Positions 1 to 9,123 of a DNA stretch of 64,000 nucleotides are shown here, piece by piece. Each line of letters opens with the position of its first letter. The first letter of the stretch is position 1. The notes under the pieces were generated by a model that was not told the origin of the DNA, did no database searches, and was given only the letters and a program-made list of their open reading frames with translations. The stretch lies in NCBI RefSeq assembly GCF_000716535.1, contig NZ_JNWV01000032.1, positions 43,639-107,638 of the forward strand. Reading direction: 5' to 3'. This stretch comes from Streptomyces flaveolus (GTDB lineage: Bacteria > Actinomycetota > Actinomycetes > Streptomycetales > Streptomycetaceae). Made by a program: the position numbers and the translations under genes.

Positions 1-819
1 GTGGAGGGCGTTGAACTCGGCCACGTTCCGCAGGTGCGTGTTGTAGTCCGCGGTGAAGCGGGTGTCCCCGGGGGCGATCGTGACGAAGTACAGCCAGTCG
101 CCCGGCGTGGGGTTGAGCGTGGCGCGCATCGCGTCCTCGCCGGGGTTGTCGATCGGCGTGGGCGGCAGTCCCATGCGCTGGTGGGAGTCGTACGGGCTCT
201 CCGCCTGGGTGTCGCTCTGGCTGGTGTCGGCGGTGTTGCGGTTCATGGCGTAGTGGAGGGTCGAGTCCATCTGCAGCGGCATTCCGCTGTTCAGCCGGTT
301 GAAGATCACCCGGGCGATCTTCCCCATGTCCGCCTTCGTCGCGGCCTCGGCCTGGACGATGCTGGCGATGGTGACCGCCTGGTAGACGTTCATCGCGTTG
401 CGCTGGGCCCCGGCCGCGACGGGTGCGCCGTTGAACTTCTGGTCCGCGGTGTCGATCATGAGTTGCAGCATGGACTGGGGCGTCGCTCCCTTCCGGACGG
501 GATACGTCGCCGGGAAGAGATAGCCCTCCGGGTTGCCCCCGGCCTCGTTCGGCAGTTTCAGGGCGGCCTTGCCGAGTGAGGATCGGGTGCTGCCCGGGGG
601 CAGCTTGAGCGCCTTGTCGATCGCGTCGTAGATCTGACTGGCGCGCCAGCCCGCCCGGATGACCAGCGTGGCGGGTTTTGCCTGGTCGCTGCCGGTCGCC
701 AGCGTCAGCAGCGGCACCGCCACGGCGGTGCCGGCCATGACGGCGCCGGCCACGAGGACGGCGAGTCTGCCGCGGCGTGTCAGGCGGGTCCTGCTCCGTG
801 ACGGAGTGTTCGTCTGCAT
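1..819 (-). CDS. mltG: Endolytic murein transglycosylase, MltG/YceG family (3' end cut by window edge)
   Basis: The reverse strand encodes 273 residues from an ATG at 819 and runs off the left edge without a stop. A membrane anchor lies at about residues 18-40 after a basic N-terminus, with the YceG-like domain outside the membrane. The motif IASIVQAEA (residues 151-159) matches the E. coli MltG catalytic region, with Glu158 as the expected catalytic residue. It is followed by the family signature RVIFNRLNSGMPLQMDST and, near the edge, GLPPTPIDNPG. MltG cleaves nascent peptidoglycan glycan strands at the outer membrane face. The protein lacks the long cytoplasmic N-terminal extension seen in the main Streptomyces MltG, so it may be a paralogue. 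The family call is firm; the symbol is by family only. Confidence 0.85.
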   Translation of the reverse strand, partial: MQTNTPSRSRTRLTRRGRLAVLVAGAVMAGTAVAVPLLTLATGSDQAKPATLVIRAGWRASQIYDAIDKALKLPPGSTRSSLGKAALKLPNEAGGNPEGYLFPATYPVRKGATPQSMLQLMIDTADQKFNGAPVAAGAQRNAMNVYQAVTIASIVQAEAATKADMGKIARVIFNRLNSGMPLQMDSTLHYAMNRNTADTSQSDTQAESPYDSHQRMGLPPTPIDNPGEDAMRATLNPTPGDWLYFVTIAPGDTRFTADYNTHLRNVAEFNALH

Positions 820-888
820 GCGGGCACGGTAATACGCATATCCTCACAAACCCGGCATATGTTCAGCTTGTCGGCCGCAGTCGTGTGT

Positions 889-2691
889 TCAGTTCACGGG
901 TTGCAGTTGCGCGTCCCGGCGCACCAGGGCCGCGTACCGGCCGTCCCGCTCCAGGAGTTCCTCGTGCGTGCCGCGTTCGGCGACCCGTCCGGAGTCCAGC
1001 ACCACGATCTGGTCGGCGCCGCGGATCGTGGACAGGCGGTGCGCGATGGTGATCGTCGTGCGGTCGGCCGACAGCGCGTCTATGGCCTCCTGGACGGCGG
1101 CTTCCGTGCGGGTGTCGAGCGCGCTCGTCGCCTCGTCCAGGATGAGGACCGGCGGGTCGCGCAGGATGGTGCGGGCGATCGCGAGGCGCTGCTTCTCGCC
1201 GCCGGAGAAGCGGTGACCGCGTTCGCCGACGACGGTGTCGTAGCCGTCGGGCAGCGCGGCTATGTGGTCGTGGATCTGGGCCGCCTTGGCCGCCGCGTGC
1301 AGTTCCTCGTCGGTGGCGTCGGGTTTGGCGAAGCGCAGGTTGTCGGCGACCGAGGCGTGGAAGAGGTACGTCTCCTGCGAGACGACGCCGACCGCGCGGG
1401 CGAGGGTGTCGAAGTCGAGGTCGCGGACGTCGACGCCGTCCAGGGTCACGCGGCCACCGGTGACGTCGTACAGGCGGGGCACCAGATAGCCGAGCGTGGA
1501 CTTCCCGGCGCCGGTCGGGCCGACGACGGCGAGGCTGCCGCCGGCCGGCACGGTGACGTCGACGCCGTCGAGCACGGGGCCGCCCTTGTCGTCGTAGCGG
1601 AACTCGACGTCCTCCAAGCGGACTTCGCCCTTGATCGTGTCGAGGTGGACCGGCCGCTCGCGCTCGGTGATGTCGACGGGCAGGTCCAGATACTCGAAGA
1701 TGCGCTGGAAGAGCGCCAGCGAGGTCTGGATCTGCACGCCGGTCGCGAGCAGGCTCACCGCCGGGCGGAACAGGCCCTGCTGGAGCGAGACGAAGGCGAC
1801 GATGGTGCCGAGGGAGACCTCGGGGCCGCCGAACCGCAGGGCGAGGCCGGCGGTCCAGTAGATGACGGCGGGCATCGCGGCCATGACGATCGAGATCACG
1901 GCCATGCGCCAGCGCCCGGCCATGTTCGACCGCACCTCCAGGTCGACCAGGCTCTCGGACTCCTCGGCGAAGGACGCCGTCAGCGAGTCGGAGCGGCCCA
2001 TGGTGCGGCCGAGCAGGATGCCGCTGACCGAGAGCGACTCGGTGACCGTGGCCGCCATCGCGGCCATCTGTTTCTGCCGCTGGGTGGTGATCTTCTTGCG
2101 TTCGTTGCCGACGCGGCGGCTGATCCACACGAACACCGGCAGCAGGAGCAGGGAGACGATCGTCAGCCGCCAGTCCAGGGCGACCATCGCGACGATCGTG
2201 GCGACCACGCTGGTGGCGTTGGACACCAGGGAGGTGGCGGTGGAGGTGACGGTGGCCTGCATGCCACCGATGTCGTTGGCGATGCGGGACTGCACCTCGC
2301 CGGTGCGGGTGCGGGTGAAGAAGGCCAGCGACATGCGCTGCAGACGGCCGAAGACCGCGGTGCGCAGGTCGTGCATGACCCGCTGGCCGACGGTGGTCGA
2401 GATCAGGGTCTGCAGCACGCCGAAGACGCCGCCCAGGACGGCGCTGAGGATCATGCCGAGCGCGAGCAGGCTCAGCAGGCCGGTGCGGCCCTGCGGGATC
2501 GCGACGTCGAGCGTTTCCTTCAGCAGGAACGGCGTGGCCACCGAGACCAGCGACGAGGCGCCGACGAGCAGGCCGACGATCGCCAGCCGCCCGCGGTAGG
2601 GACGGAAGAGCCGCAGGATGCGGCGCACCTGCCGGGGCTGTTCGCCGGCGTCGGCAGGTGGGGTCCAGGAAGGTTCACGGTCGGGGTGCAT
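889..2691 (-). CDS. ABC exporter, fused permease-ATPase (half-transporter)
   Basis: 600 residues with an N-terminal six-helix exporter domain (about 25-320) and a C-terminal ATPase. Walker A is GPTGAGKST (391-399), the signature is FSGGEK (495-500, a mild variant of LSGGQ), Walker B is LILDEATSALD (516-526) and the H-loop His is 551. All catalytic elements are present, so a homodimer should hydrolyse ATP at both sites. Such exporters move drugs, lipids or peptides out of the cell; the substrate is not predictable here. The gene is divergent from a MarR-type regulator, with an inverted repeat across both promoters, which suggests a drug-efflux pump and its repressor. The start ATG fits the family length. 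Confidence 0.93.
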   Translation of the reverse strand: MHPDREPSWTPPADAGEQPRQVRRILRLFRPYRGRLAIVGLLVGASSLVSVATPFLLKETLDVAIPQGRTGLLSLLALGMILSAVLGGVFGVLQTLISTTVGQRVMHDLRTAVFGRLQRMSLAFFTRTRTGEVQSRIANDIGGMQATVTSTATSLVSNATSVVATIVAMVALDWRLTIVSLLLLPVFVWISRRVGNERKKITTQRQKQMAAMAATVTESLSVSGILLGRTMGRSDSLTASFAEESESLVDLEVRSNMAGRWRMAVISIVMAAMPAVIYWTAGLALRFGGPEVSLGTIVAFVSLQQGLFRPAVSLLATGVQIQTSLALFQRIFEYLDLPVDITERERPVHLDTIKGEVRLEDVEFRYDDKGGPVLDGVDVTVPAGGSLAVVGPTGAGKSTLGYLVPRLYDVTGGRVTLDGVDVRDLDFDTLARAVGVVSQETYLFHASVADNLRFAKPDATDEELHAAAKAAQIHDHIAALPDGYDTVVGERGHRFSGGEKQRLAIARTILRDPPVLILDEATSALDTRTEAAVQEAIDALSADRTTITIAHRLSTIRGADQIVVLDSGRVAERGTHEELLERDGRYAALVRRDAQLQPVN

Positions 2692-2748
2692 GGGCTCCTA
2701 CGGGGCGAGCGGGCGCCGGTCAGGGGTCGGCCGACGACAACGGAACGG

Positions 2749-2778
2749 ATCATAGCTCATTGTTACCTATACTCACAA
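2749..2778 (-). promoter_or_regulatory. Candidate promoter of the ABC exporter gene
   Basis: Reading leftward, TTGTGA (2778-2773) and TATGAT (2754-2749) are separated by 18 bp, a good sigma-70-like (HrdB-type) arrangement. The start point would be near 2742, giving a leader of about 50 nt to the ATG at 2691. The -35 box lies inside the inverted repeat described separately. Confidence 0.5.
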
Positions 2779-2781
2779 TGA
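2757..2781. promoter_or_regulatory. Candidate MarR operator (25-bp inverted repeat)
   Basis: A perfect 7-bp inverted repeat TCATTGT / ACAATGA with an 11-bp spacer. It overlaps the -35 region of the leftward exporter promoter and a TATACT hexamer (2768-2773) that could be the -10 of the rightward marR gene. A repressor bound here would shut both genes. AT-rich dyads of this size in a divergent gap are typical MarR sites; binding is inferred. Confidence 0.6.
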
Positions 2782-2805
2782 ACGGCATCCTGATATTGTT
2801 CCCGC

Positions 2806-3255
2806 ATGACCACCCCCGATCCCGACGGCCTGCTCGCCGAGCAGTTGCTGCGGCTCACCCGCCGGGTGCACCGCATCCAGAAGCGCCATCTGGAACAGCG
2901 TGACCTGGGCGTCACCCCGGCGCAGTCCCGGCTGCTGCGCACCCTCGCGCACTACGGCTCACCTCCGCGCATGGCCGACCTCGCCGAGCGCCTGGAGGTC
3001 GTGCCCCGCGCGGTGACGACGCTGGTGGACGGGCTGGAGGCGAGCGGCAAGGTACGGCGGGCGCCGGACCCCGCGAACCGGCGCGTGACCCGGATCGAGC
3101 TGACGGACGAGGGGCGCGCGACCCTTAGCGAACTGCGCGGGGCCCGCCGCTCGGCGGCCGAGGAGATACTGGCGCCGCTCACGGAGAAGGAGCGCCAGGT
3201 GCTCGGCGTCCTGCTGGACACCCTGATCGACGGGGACGCCGCCCAGCGCTGCTGA
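2806..3255 (+). CDS. MarR family transcriptional regulator
   Basis: 149 residues. The winged helix-turn-helix spans about residues 35-100, including MADLAERLEVVPRAVTTLVD as the recognition region and a DPANRRVTRIELTDEGR wing, the standard MarR signature. MarR proteins bind as dimers to inverted repeats and usually repress themselves and an adjacent efflux gene until a small ligand releases them. The divergent neighbour is an ABC exporter and the gap holds a perfect dyad, which fits that model. Start ATG at 2806; the leader is short, about 25 nt from the suggested TATACT box. The ligand is unknown. Confidence 0.92.
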   Translation: MTTPDPDGLLAEQLLRLTRRVHRIQKRHLEQRDLGVTPAQSRLLRTLAHYGSPPRMADLAERLEVVPRAVTTLVDGLEASGKVRRAPDPANRRVTRIELTDEGRATLSELRGARRSAAEEILAPLTEKERQVLGVLLDTLIDGDAAQRC

Positions 3256-3307
3256 ACGGCGACGGCCCTCGTCCGCCTCCGGCTGGACGGCGCCCCCTCC
3301 AGCCCAG

Positions 3308-3329
3308 CCCCGCGGATCAGCCCGCGGGG
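3308..3329. terminator. Hairpin between convergent genes
   Basis: An 8-bp GC-only stem CCCCGCGG / CCGCGGGG with a 6-nt loop, between the marR stop and the convergent PNGase A-like gene. No U-tract, as is usual in Streptomyces. It may act on both strands. Confidence 0.5.
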
Positions 3330-3350
3330 GGGCGCCTCGCACCACCCGCC

Positions 3351-4961
3351 TCAGCAGCGGCTGCGGTCCTCCGTCAGCACCCCCTGAACCGTCGTCAGCG
3401 AACGGTCGTAGCAGCCGTCCGGGCCGAGGAGACGGTAGCGCTCGGCCGATGTGCCGACCGCGTGCCGCTGGTCGCGCGGGACGTTGACCGTGTACGTCGC
3501 GTCGCCGGTGTAGGTGTCGTCCAGCCGTGACCACGCGGTGCGCCGGCCGCCTTCGCGTGTCACCGCCGAGGCCCGGTCGCCGAGGGTCAGCACGGTGCGC
3601 AGCCGGTCGTCCGCGCCCAGCGTCGTCGCGCCGTTCATGGTGTACGTCCGGTGCGTGCGGGTCGTCCGCGCGGGGCCGTGGCCGGCGACACCGACCTCCT
3701 CGTCGTCGGTCCAGGTCGCGTCGAGCCCGTCCACCGCCTCGCCGTCGGTCCAGCGGTGGACGGCGGTGTGGGCGAGGGTCCGGGTGACGGTGGTGGTCAC
3801 GCGGCCGTGCGAGGTGTCCAGGTACCCGGAGACGGTGAGCCGGTGCCCTGCCCCGGTGCGTACGCGGTTCTCCGCGCCGGGGGTGAAGGTGGAGGAATCG
3901 GCGAGGTCGCTCGCCTTGTCCTCGGTGAGCGCGCCCGGCACGCGGGCACGGTGCGCGTCCTGCCAGACGAGCACGTTCACCGGCGCGCTCCAGCCCGGCT
4001 GTCCCGCGGGCACGCCGACGACGGACACCTCCACGCGGTGCGGGCGGCCGTCGTTGAGGAGGCCGGCGAAGGGCGTGAGGTCGTACTCGATCGGCCGGAC
4101 GTCGAAGGCGCGCGGGGCCGGGACGACGTACCAGAGGAAGGGGTTGGACCAGCCGCCCGTCCAGACGTTCGGGAACGGCGCCGCGATACCGGCGAGCCGG
4201 CCGTCGACGCTGATCTGCACCTCGCGGTACGGGCCGCGGTCGGCCTTGCACGAGTACGGCGCCGGGTCGGCGACGGTCAGGTACCAGAACTCCTCGCACC
4301 CACCGCCCGAGCCGGTCGCGTACACCTCGGCGACGACGCGTTCGCTGTTGCGCGGGGTGGTGAGGGTCGTACCGGTGGGCGTGTCGGCGAGGGTGATGAC
4401 GCGGTCGGGGGCGGGAGCCGTGGGGCGTCCCGCGTAGAAGGTCAGCGTGACGTGGACGTCGATGACACCGGTGTACGTGTCGTCCACGACGTTGCCGATC
4501 AGCATCTCGACGTCCTGAGCGGCCCGGAACGTGTCGCTGTAGCGGGTGACGTCCTTCTCGACGTGCCACGCGATCCCGTCGGGCGAGGGCTCCGGCGTGG
4601 AGGTGCGCAGGATCTCGACGCCGCCGACGTGCAGATAGCCGAGCCGGTCGTACTGACGGCCCTTCACCTTGCCGTCGAGGCGCAGGACCACCTTGCTCCA
4701 GCGGTCGCCGCAGCCCTCGGGGGGTGTGTACGCGCCCCGGTAGGGCGTGAAGTCACCGAACTGGGCCTCGGCGAGGGTGACCTGGCAGGACTTGGTGTGG
4801 GGCCGGTCGACGGGTGGTGCCGCGGTCACCGGGTCATGCCAGTCGGTGCCGAACTCGGCGGGTGCACCGGCCGCTCGGGCGGCGGGGGTTCCCGTGCCGA
4901 AGAGCGCGCTCACCACGAGGGTCGCCCCGGCGAGCATGGACATGACGATCCGTCTTCTCAT
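3351..4961 (-). CDS. Secreted peptide-N-glycosidase A-like (PNGase A family) protein
   Basis: 536 residues from the ATG at 4961. An upstream in-frame codon at 5045 gives an unlikely N-terminus; the chosen start begins MRRRIVMSMLAGATLVVSAL, a clean signal peptide. The mature region resembles the peptide N4-asparagine amidase A family: an early CGDRWSKVVLRLDG stretch, RQYDRLGYLHVGGVEILRT, and later NPFLWYVVP. PNGase A enzymes remove N-linked glycans from glycoproteins, giving an aspartate on the peptide. Several cysteines fit an extracellular protein. The gene stands alone and is convergent with marR. Actual glycosidase activity is inferred from family resemblance only. Confidence 0.75.
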   Translation of the reverse strand: MRRRIVMSMLAGATLVVSALFGTGTPAARAAGAPAEFGTDWHDPVTAAPPVDRPHTKSCQVTLAEAQFGDFTPYRGAYTPPEGCGDRWSKVVLRLDGKVKGRQYDRLGYLHVGGVEILRTSTPEPSPDGIAWHVEKDVTRYSDTFRAAQDVEMLIGNVVDDTYTGVIDVHVTLTFYAGRPTAPAPDRVITLADTPTGTTLTTPRNSERVVAEVYATGSGGGCEEFWYLTVADPAPYSCKADRGPYREVQISVDGRLAGIAAPFPNVWTGGWSNPFLWYVVPAPRAFDVRPIEYDLTPFAGLLNDGRPHRVEVSVVGVPAGQPGWSAPVNVLVWQDAHRARVPGALTEDKASDLADSSTFTPGAENRVRTGAGHRLTVSGYLDTSHGRVTTTVTRTLAHTAVHRWTDGEAVDGLDATWTDDEEVGVAGHGPARTTRTHRTYTMNGATTLGADDRLRTVLTLGDRASAVTREGGRRTAWSRLDDTYTGDATYTVNVPRDQRHAVGTSAERYRLLGPDGCYDRSLTTVQGVLTEDRSRC

Positions 4962-5109
4962 GCCCGGTGTTCTACGGGCAGACGGACCGCGCCGCAATGA
5001 CGCCTCGGACGGATCGGCACGATGAGGCCGGTCGCCGCACGGCACCGGGCGAACACCCAGCGAAGGAACATTTGGTGATATAAACGGATCTTACTGGCAT
5101 AGTGCGGTC

Positions 5110-6687
5110 ATGGAGATCACCAAGGGGTCAGACGAGGAATCCGCACACCAGGAACCCCGGCAGAAGCGCCCCCGCCATGCCCTCCGCACCCGTCGCGCGA
5201 CGCTGGCCCTCACCCTCGCCGGAGCGGGCGCGTTGACCGGTACCGCGGTCTTCGCCGGCATGCTGCCGCACGGAGCCGACGGCACGCCGGCCCCCGGTCC
5301 GGCCGCCTCGTCGGGCCCGCCCCCGGCCCCCGGCGCACCGGGCATCGGCGACCCGCTCATGCCGCTCGCCGGCAACGGCGGCTACACCGTCCGCCGTTAC
5401 ACCCTCGATTTCGACTGGCGGGCACCCCGCACGCCCTTCGAGGCCGCCGCCACCGTCCACGCCACCGCCACACAGGCCCTGTCCCGCTTCGACCTGGACT
5501 TCGCCGGCAACGCGCTGCACCACGTCACCGTCGACGGCGTGCCGGCCACCGCGAGGCGCGACGGCGACGAACTCGTCGTCACTCCCGCACGACCGATCGC
5601 CCGCGGCAGCGCGTTCACCGTCCGCGTCGCCTACACCGCCGATCCGACGCAGGGACGGCACCGCGACGACGCGATCCAGGACTACGGCTGGGTGCCCACC
5701 TCCGACGGCACCGTCGTGTGCGCGCAGCCCGACGGCGCCCGCATGATCTTCCCGGCGAACGACCACCCGAGCCTGCGGGCACCGGTCACGTTCCACATCA
5801 CCACCCCGCCGGGGCTCAGTGCGGTGGCCAACGGCCGGCTCGTCGGCACCGTCCGGCGACCCGACGGCCGGACCCGGTGGACGTACGACTCCGAGCATCC
5901 CCTCGCGGCACAACTGGTCCAGCTGGCGATCGGGAAGTTCACCTTCGTCGACAGCAGAGGTCCGCGCGGGCTGCCCGTCCGGGACGTGGTCCCAGACGGC
6001 CTGGTCACCGACACCGAGGAGTACCGCTCGCTCACCCCGGACCATCTGGCCTGGCTGGAACGGCGGCTCGGCCCGTACCCGTTCCGCCGCTACGGCGTGC
6101 TCGTCGGGGACACCGATCTGCCGGTGGCGCTGGAGACCCAGTCGCTCTCCGTCCTGCCGCGGGACGACCTGCTGGGCGACCGGGTCGACGCCGAACGCAA
6201 CCTCGTCCACGAGCTGACCCACCATTGGACGGGTGACAGCGTCGCCATCCGGCGCTGGTCCGACCTGTGGCTGAGCGAGGGGCACGCCCGTTTCTACGAA
6301 CGCCTGTACTCCGACGAGCACGGCGGCGTGAGCATGGAGTCGGTGATGCGGTCGGCGTACGAGCAGCACGACCAGTGGCGGCACGACGAAGGGGCACCCG
6401 CCGAGCCCACCGACGCCACGCTGTTCAAGGTGATGCGGTACGACGGCTCGGCGCTGGTGCTGTTCGCGCTGCGGGAGAAGGTCGGCGCGGAGACCTTCGA
6501 GAAGATCGAGCGCGCCTGGGTGACCGAGTACCGGGGCCGTACGGCCGGCACCCGGGACTTCGTCACGCTCGCGTCCCGGGTCGCCGGTGAGGACCTGACG
6601 CCGTTTCTGAATCCGTGGCTGTACGGCGCGCACACCCCGCCCATGCCGGGCCACCCCGACTGGCAGGTGGACCCGGTCGAGGACTGA
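5110..6687 (+). CDS. Secreted or membrane-anchored M1 family zinc metallopeptidase
   Basis: 525 residues. A basic N-terminus and hydrophobic stretch (about 29-51) act as signal or anchor, followed by a Pro/Ala/Gly-rich linker (52-80). The beta-sandwich N domain comes next, then the gluzincin catalytic region. Zinc ligands are His367 and His371 in HELTH, with the third ligand Glu390 in LWLSEGHARF. The GAMEN exopeptidase loop is replaced by ALETQSLS near 340, as in many actinobacterial secreted M1 enzymes. It is shorter than classical PepN (about 850 residues) because the long C-terminal helical domain is missing. Probable role: extracellular peptide trimming. Confidence 0.9.
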   Translation: MEITKGSDEESAHQEPRQKRPRHALRTRRATLALTLAGAGALTGTAVFAGMLPHGADGTPAPGPAASSGPPPAPGAPGIGDPLMPLAGNGGYTVRRYTLDFDWRAPRTPFEAAATVHATATQALSRFDLDFAGNALHHVTVDGVPATARRDGDELVVTPARPIARGSAFTVRVAYTADPTQGRHRDDAIQDYGWVPTSDGTVVCAQPDGARMIFPANDHPSLRAPVTFHITTPPGLSAVANGRLVGTVRRPDGRTRWTYDSEHPLAAQLVQLAIGKFTFVDSRGPRGLPVRDVVPDGLVTDTEEYRSLTPDHLAWLERRLGPYPFRRYGVLVGDTDLPVALETQSLSVLPRDDLLGDRVDAERNLVHELTHHWTGDSVAIRRWSDLWLSEGHARFYERLYSDEHGGVSMESVMRSAYEQHDQWRHDEGAPAEPTDATLFKVMRYDGSALVLFALREKVGAETFEKIERAWVTEYRGRTAGTRDFVTLASRVAGEDLTPFLNPWLYGAHTPPMPGHPDWQVDPVED

Positions 6688-6883
6688 GCCCCCGCGGTCG
6701 TGCGTGGTTGCCCCAGGCAGCCGAGTCACTGCCGCCGACCGGGTGGCCTGCACCGGACCGCTGGTCCACCCCGGTGACGTTCGCCACGACACGGCGCCCG
6801 GGGCACGGAAACGTACAAGGGGTGGCGCTACGGGCAACTCCTTTGTCCTGGTGCGGTCGAGCGTGGTTGGGAGAGCCTCTGCG

Positions 6884-8902
6884 ATGAGAAGAAATGTTTC
6901 TGCACATATCCCGGGTGCCATTCGGAGGTGCCGCCGTAAGGCTTGTGTGATCGCGGGGGCGGCTCTGCTGCCGCCGCTGCTGATCCTCCCGATGTCCGGC
7001 ACCGACGATGCGGCGGACCAGCGCCTGGAGGACGCCTTCACCAACGCCGCCCGCGAGTTCCACGTGCCGCGCAGTGTGCTCATGAGCGTGTCCTACATGC
7101 AGTCGCGCTGGGACTCCCACCCGGGCACGCCCAGCGTCGCCGGTGGCTTCGGACCGATGCACCTGGTGGACACCGACCGCGTCCAGGCCTCGGCAGCGCC
7201 GTCCGCGCCGCAGGCACCGCTCGACGCCCAGGCCCGGCCCCAGACGGGCGCGGCGGGAACGCCCGCCAAGCCCGCCGCGGGTACCTCGGCGGGCCACGCC
7301 GTGCAGCCGGCGGACCTGCGGAACGCGGCACGCCTGATCCAGGTCCCGCCGGAACGCCTGCGCACGGACGCCGTCGCCAACGTCCGCGGCGGAGCGGCAC
7401 TCCTGGCGGCCACGCAACGCCAGCTCGGCAAGCCCCTGAGCGCCGACCCGGCGGACTGGTGGGAGACGGTCGCACGCTTCCCGGGCACCCGTGACGTCGC
7501 GTCGGCCGCGGCCTACGCCGACGACGTCTTCGCCCTGATCCGGCGGGGAGCACACCGCACCACCGCCGAAGGACAGGACGTCGCGCTCCCCGCCACTCCC
7601 AGCCTTCAGCCGCACCCCCGCACCCCCCGGGCTCAGGGACCACAGCGGCCGAAGCAGGTCGAGTGCCCCGCCGAACTGGTCTGTGACTGGCTGGGGGCGC
7701 CGTACGAGGAGATCGACGACAGCGACTACGGCAACCACGACCTGGCCGACCGGCCCAGGGACCAGCCGATCGAGTACATCGTCATCCACGACACCGAGGC
7801 CGAGCTGCCGAGCATGCTCCAGACGGTGCAGGACCCGACGGAGTCGTCGTGGCACTACTCGATCCGCTCCAGCGACGGCCATGTCACCCAGCACGTCAGG
7901 ACCAAGGACGAGGCCTGGCACTCCGGCAGCCAGTTCGTGAACGCCCGCTCGATCGGGATCGAGCACGAAGGGTTCCTCACGCAGCCCGGGACCTGGTACA
8001 CGGAGCGGATGTACCAGTCCTCGGCGCGCCTGGTGCGGTACCTCGCGCAGAAGTACGGCATCCCGCTCGACCGGCAGCACATCTTCGGCCACGACAATGT
8101 ACCCGCGCCGACCGCCGACACCATCCCCGACATGCACGACGACCCCGGTCCTTTCTGGGACTGGCGGCACTACTTCGACCTCCTCGGCGCACCGCTGAAG
8201 GCCACGGCGGGACCGGACAGCGACATGGTGACGATCCTGCCGGACTTCGCCCAGCACAAGCCCGAGTACACGGGATGCGGCGGCAGCGGCAAACCGTGCC
8301 CGCCGCACGGCTCCAGCGCCGTCCGCCTGTACACCGAACCGGACGAGAAGGCCCCGCTGATCCAGGACCCGGGCCGCAAGCCCGACGGCGACGACTCCAC
8401 GAAGGACGTCAACGACCTGGGATCTCGCGTCTCCACCGGCCAGACGTTCGCCGTCGCCGACCGCAGCGGCGACTGGACGGCGATCTGGTTTCAGGGCCGC
8501 AAAGCGTGGTTCAAGAACCCCAAGAAGCACCCGACCGCCGTCGGTGCGAGCGGACGCATGGTCACACCGAAGGAAGGTCTGGACGAGATCCCGGTGTACG
8601 GCCGTGCCCTCCCCGAGGAGGAGGCCTACCCGGAGGACATCGACGGGCCGGCCGAGTCGCCGCTCCCGTACCCCGTCCTGGCGGGGCAGCGGTACGTGAC
8701 CCAGGCCGGCGTCGGCAGTTCCTACACCGCCAAGTCCTTCAGCGACACGCCCAACCCGGTGGTGTGGGGCCGCGAGAGGTACTACGAGATCCAGCTCGGC
8801 CACCGGCTCGCGTACGTCCGGGCCAGCGACGTGGACGTGATCAACTCGTCCGGCGCGGCAGGACCGCAGGGACAGAAGGCCGCCCGGCCGGGCGAGCGCT
8901 GA
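6884..8902 (+). CDS. Secreted N-acetylmuramoyl-L-alanine amidase with C-terminal SH3-like region
   Basis: 672 residues from the ATG at 6884, which has GGGAGAG upstream; the longer in-frame opening to 6704 lacks a signal peptide. A signal/anchor lies near residues 20-40, then an N-terminal region resembling a lysozyme-like fold (REFHVPRSVLMSVSYMQSRW). A Pro/Ala linker leads to an Amidase_2 domain at about 295-430, with IVIHDTEA, a HYSIRSSDGHVTQHV strand, SIGIEHEG and the distal HDNVPAP zinc region. The C-terminal third looks like bacterial SH3/cell-wall binding repeats. Amidase_2 enzymes cut the bond between MurNAc and L-Ala in peptidoglycan. Its large size and extra domains suggest a developmental or scavenging autolysin. 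Confidence 0.88.
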   Translation: MRRNVSAHIPGAIRRCRRKACVIAGAALLPPLLILPMSGTDDAADQRLEDAFTNAAREFHVPRSVLMSVSYMQSRWDSHPGTPSVAGGFGPMHLVDTDRVQASAAPSAPQAPLDAQARPQTGAAGTPAKPAAGTSAGHAVQPADLRNAARLIQVPPERLRTDAVANVRGGAALLAATQRQLGKPLSADPADWWETVARFPGTRDVASAAAYADDVFALIRRGAHRTTAEGQDVALPATPSLQPHPRTPRAQGPQRPKQVECPAELVCDWLGAPYEEIDDSDYGNHDLADRPRDQPIEYIVIHDTEAELPSMLQTVQDPTESSWHYSIRSSDGHVTQHVRTKDEAWHSGSQFVNARSIGIEHEGFLTQPGTWYTERMYQSSARLVRYLAQKYGIPLDRQHIFGHDNVPAPTADTIPDMHDDPGPFWDWRHYFDLLGAPLKATAGPDSDMVTILPDFAQHKPEYTGCGGSGKPCPPHGSSAVRLYTEPDEKAPLIQDPGRKPDGDDSTKDVNDLGSRVSTGQTFAVADRSGDWTAIWFQGRKAWFKNPKKHPTAVGASGRMVTPKEGLDEIPVYGRALPEEEAYPEDIDGPAESPLPYPVLAGQRYVTQAGVGSSYTAKSFSDTPNPVVWGRERYYEIQLGHRLAYVRASDVDVINSSGAAGPQGQKAARPGER

Positions 8903-8905
8903 CGT

Positions 8906-8932
8906 CGCGCGAGCCGGGATCCGGCTCCCGCG
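8906..8932 (+). terminator. Hairpin after the amidase gene
   Basis: GAGCCGG / CCGGCTC (8911-8917 and 8921-8927) with a 3-nt loop, flanked by imperfect GC pairs, a few bases after the stop at 8902. Likely terminator of the amidase gene. Confidence 0.45.
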
Positions 8933-8956
8933 CGCGGGGGCCGCGGCTCGGCGCCT

Positions 8957-9123
8957 TCACCGGGCCGTGAGCGGGAACTCCATGACCTCCTCGGAGCCGC
9001 TGACGCAGCCGAGGTGCCGCTGCCGTGGTCCATGTGGGACCGGATGCCGCCGCCCTTGTCCTCCCCCAGGGGGACGGGGTCGCGCGGCAGGGTGCCGTTG
9101 CGGCCGTCGCAGTCGATGGCGAG
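8957..9123 (-). pseudogene. C-terminal fragment of an unrecognised protein, frameshifted
   Basis: Two reading frames on the reverse strand each show almost pure G/C at third positions and join end to end. The first reads LAIDCDGRNGTLPRDPVPLG through SHMDHG, and after a one-base shift near 9020 the second reads QRHLGCVSGSEEVMEFPL to a TGA at 8959-8957. No start is visible; the upstream side runs straight into four 25-bp repeats. A period of 25 is not a multiple of three, so repeat growth would break the frame. I do not recognise the parent protein. The alternative is a sequencing or assembly error in a real gene. Confidence 0.45.

Noticed and set aside
859..2781. A 640-codon forward frame opposite the ABC exporter
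   Set aside because: Its sequence is repetitive in Gly, Arg, Asp and Val with no domains, and mirrors the exporter gene codon phase; it is a shadow.
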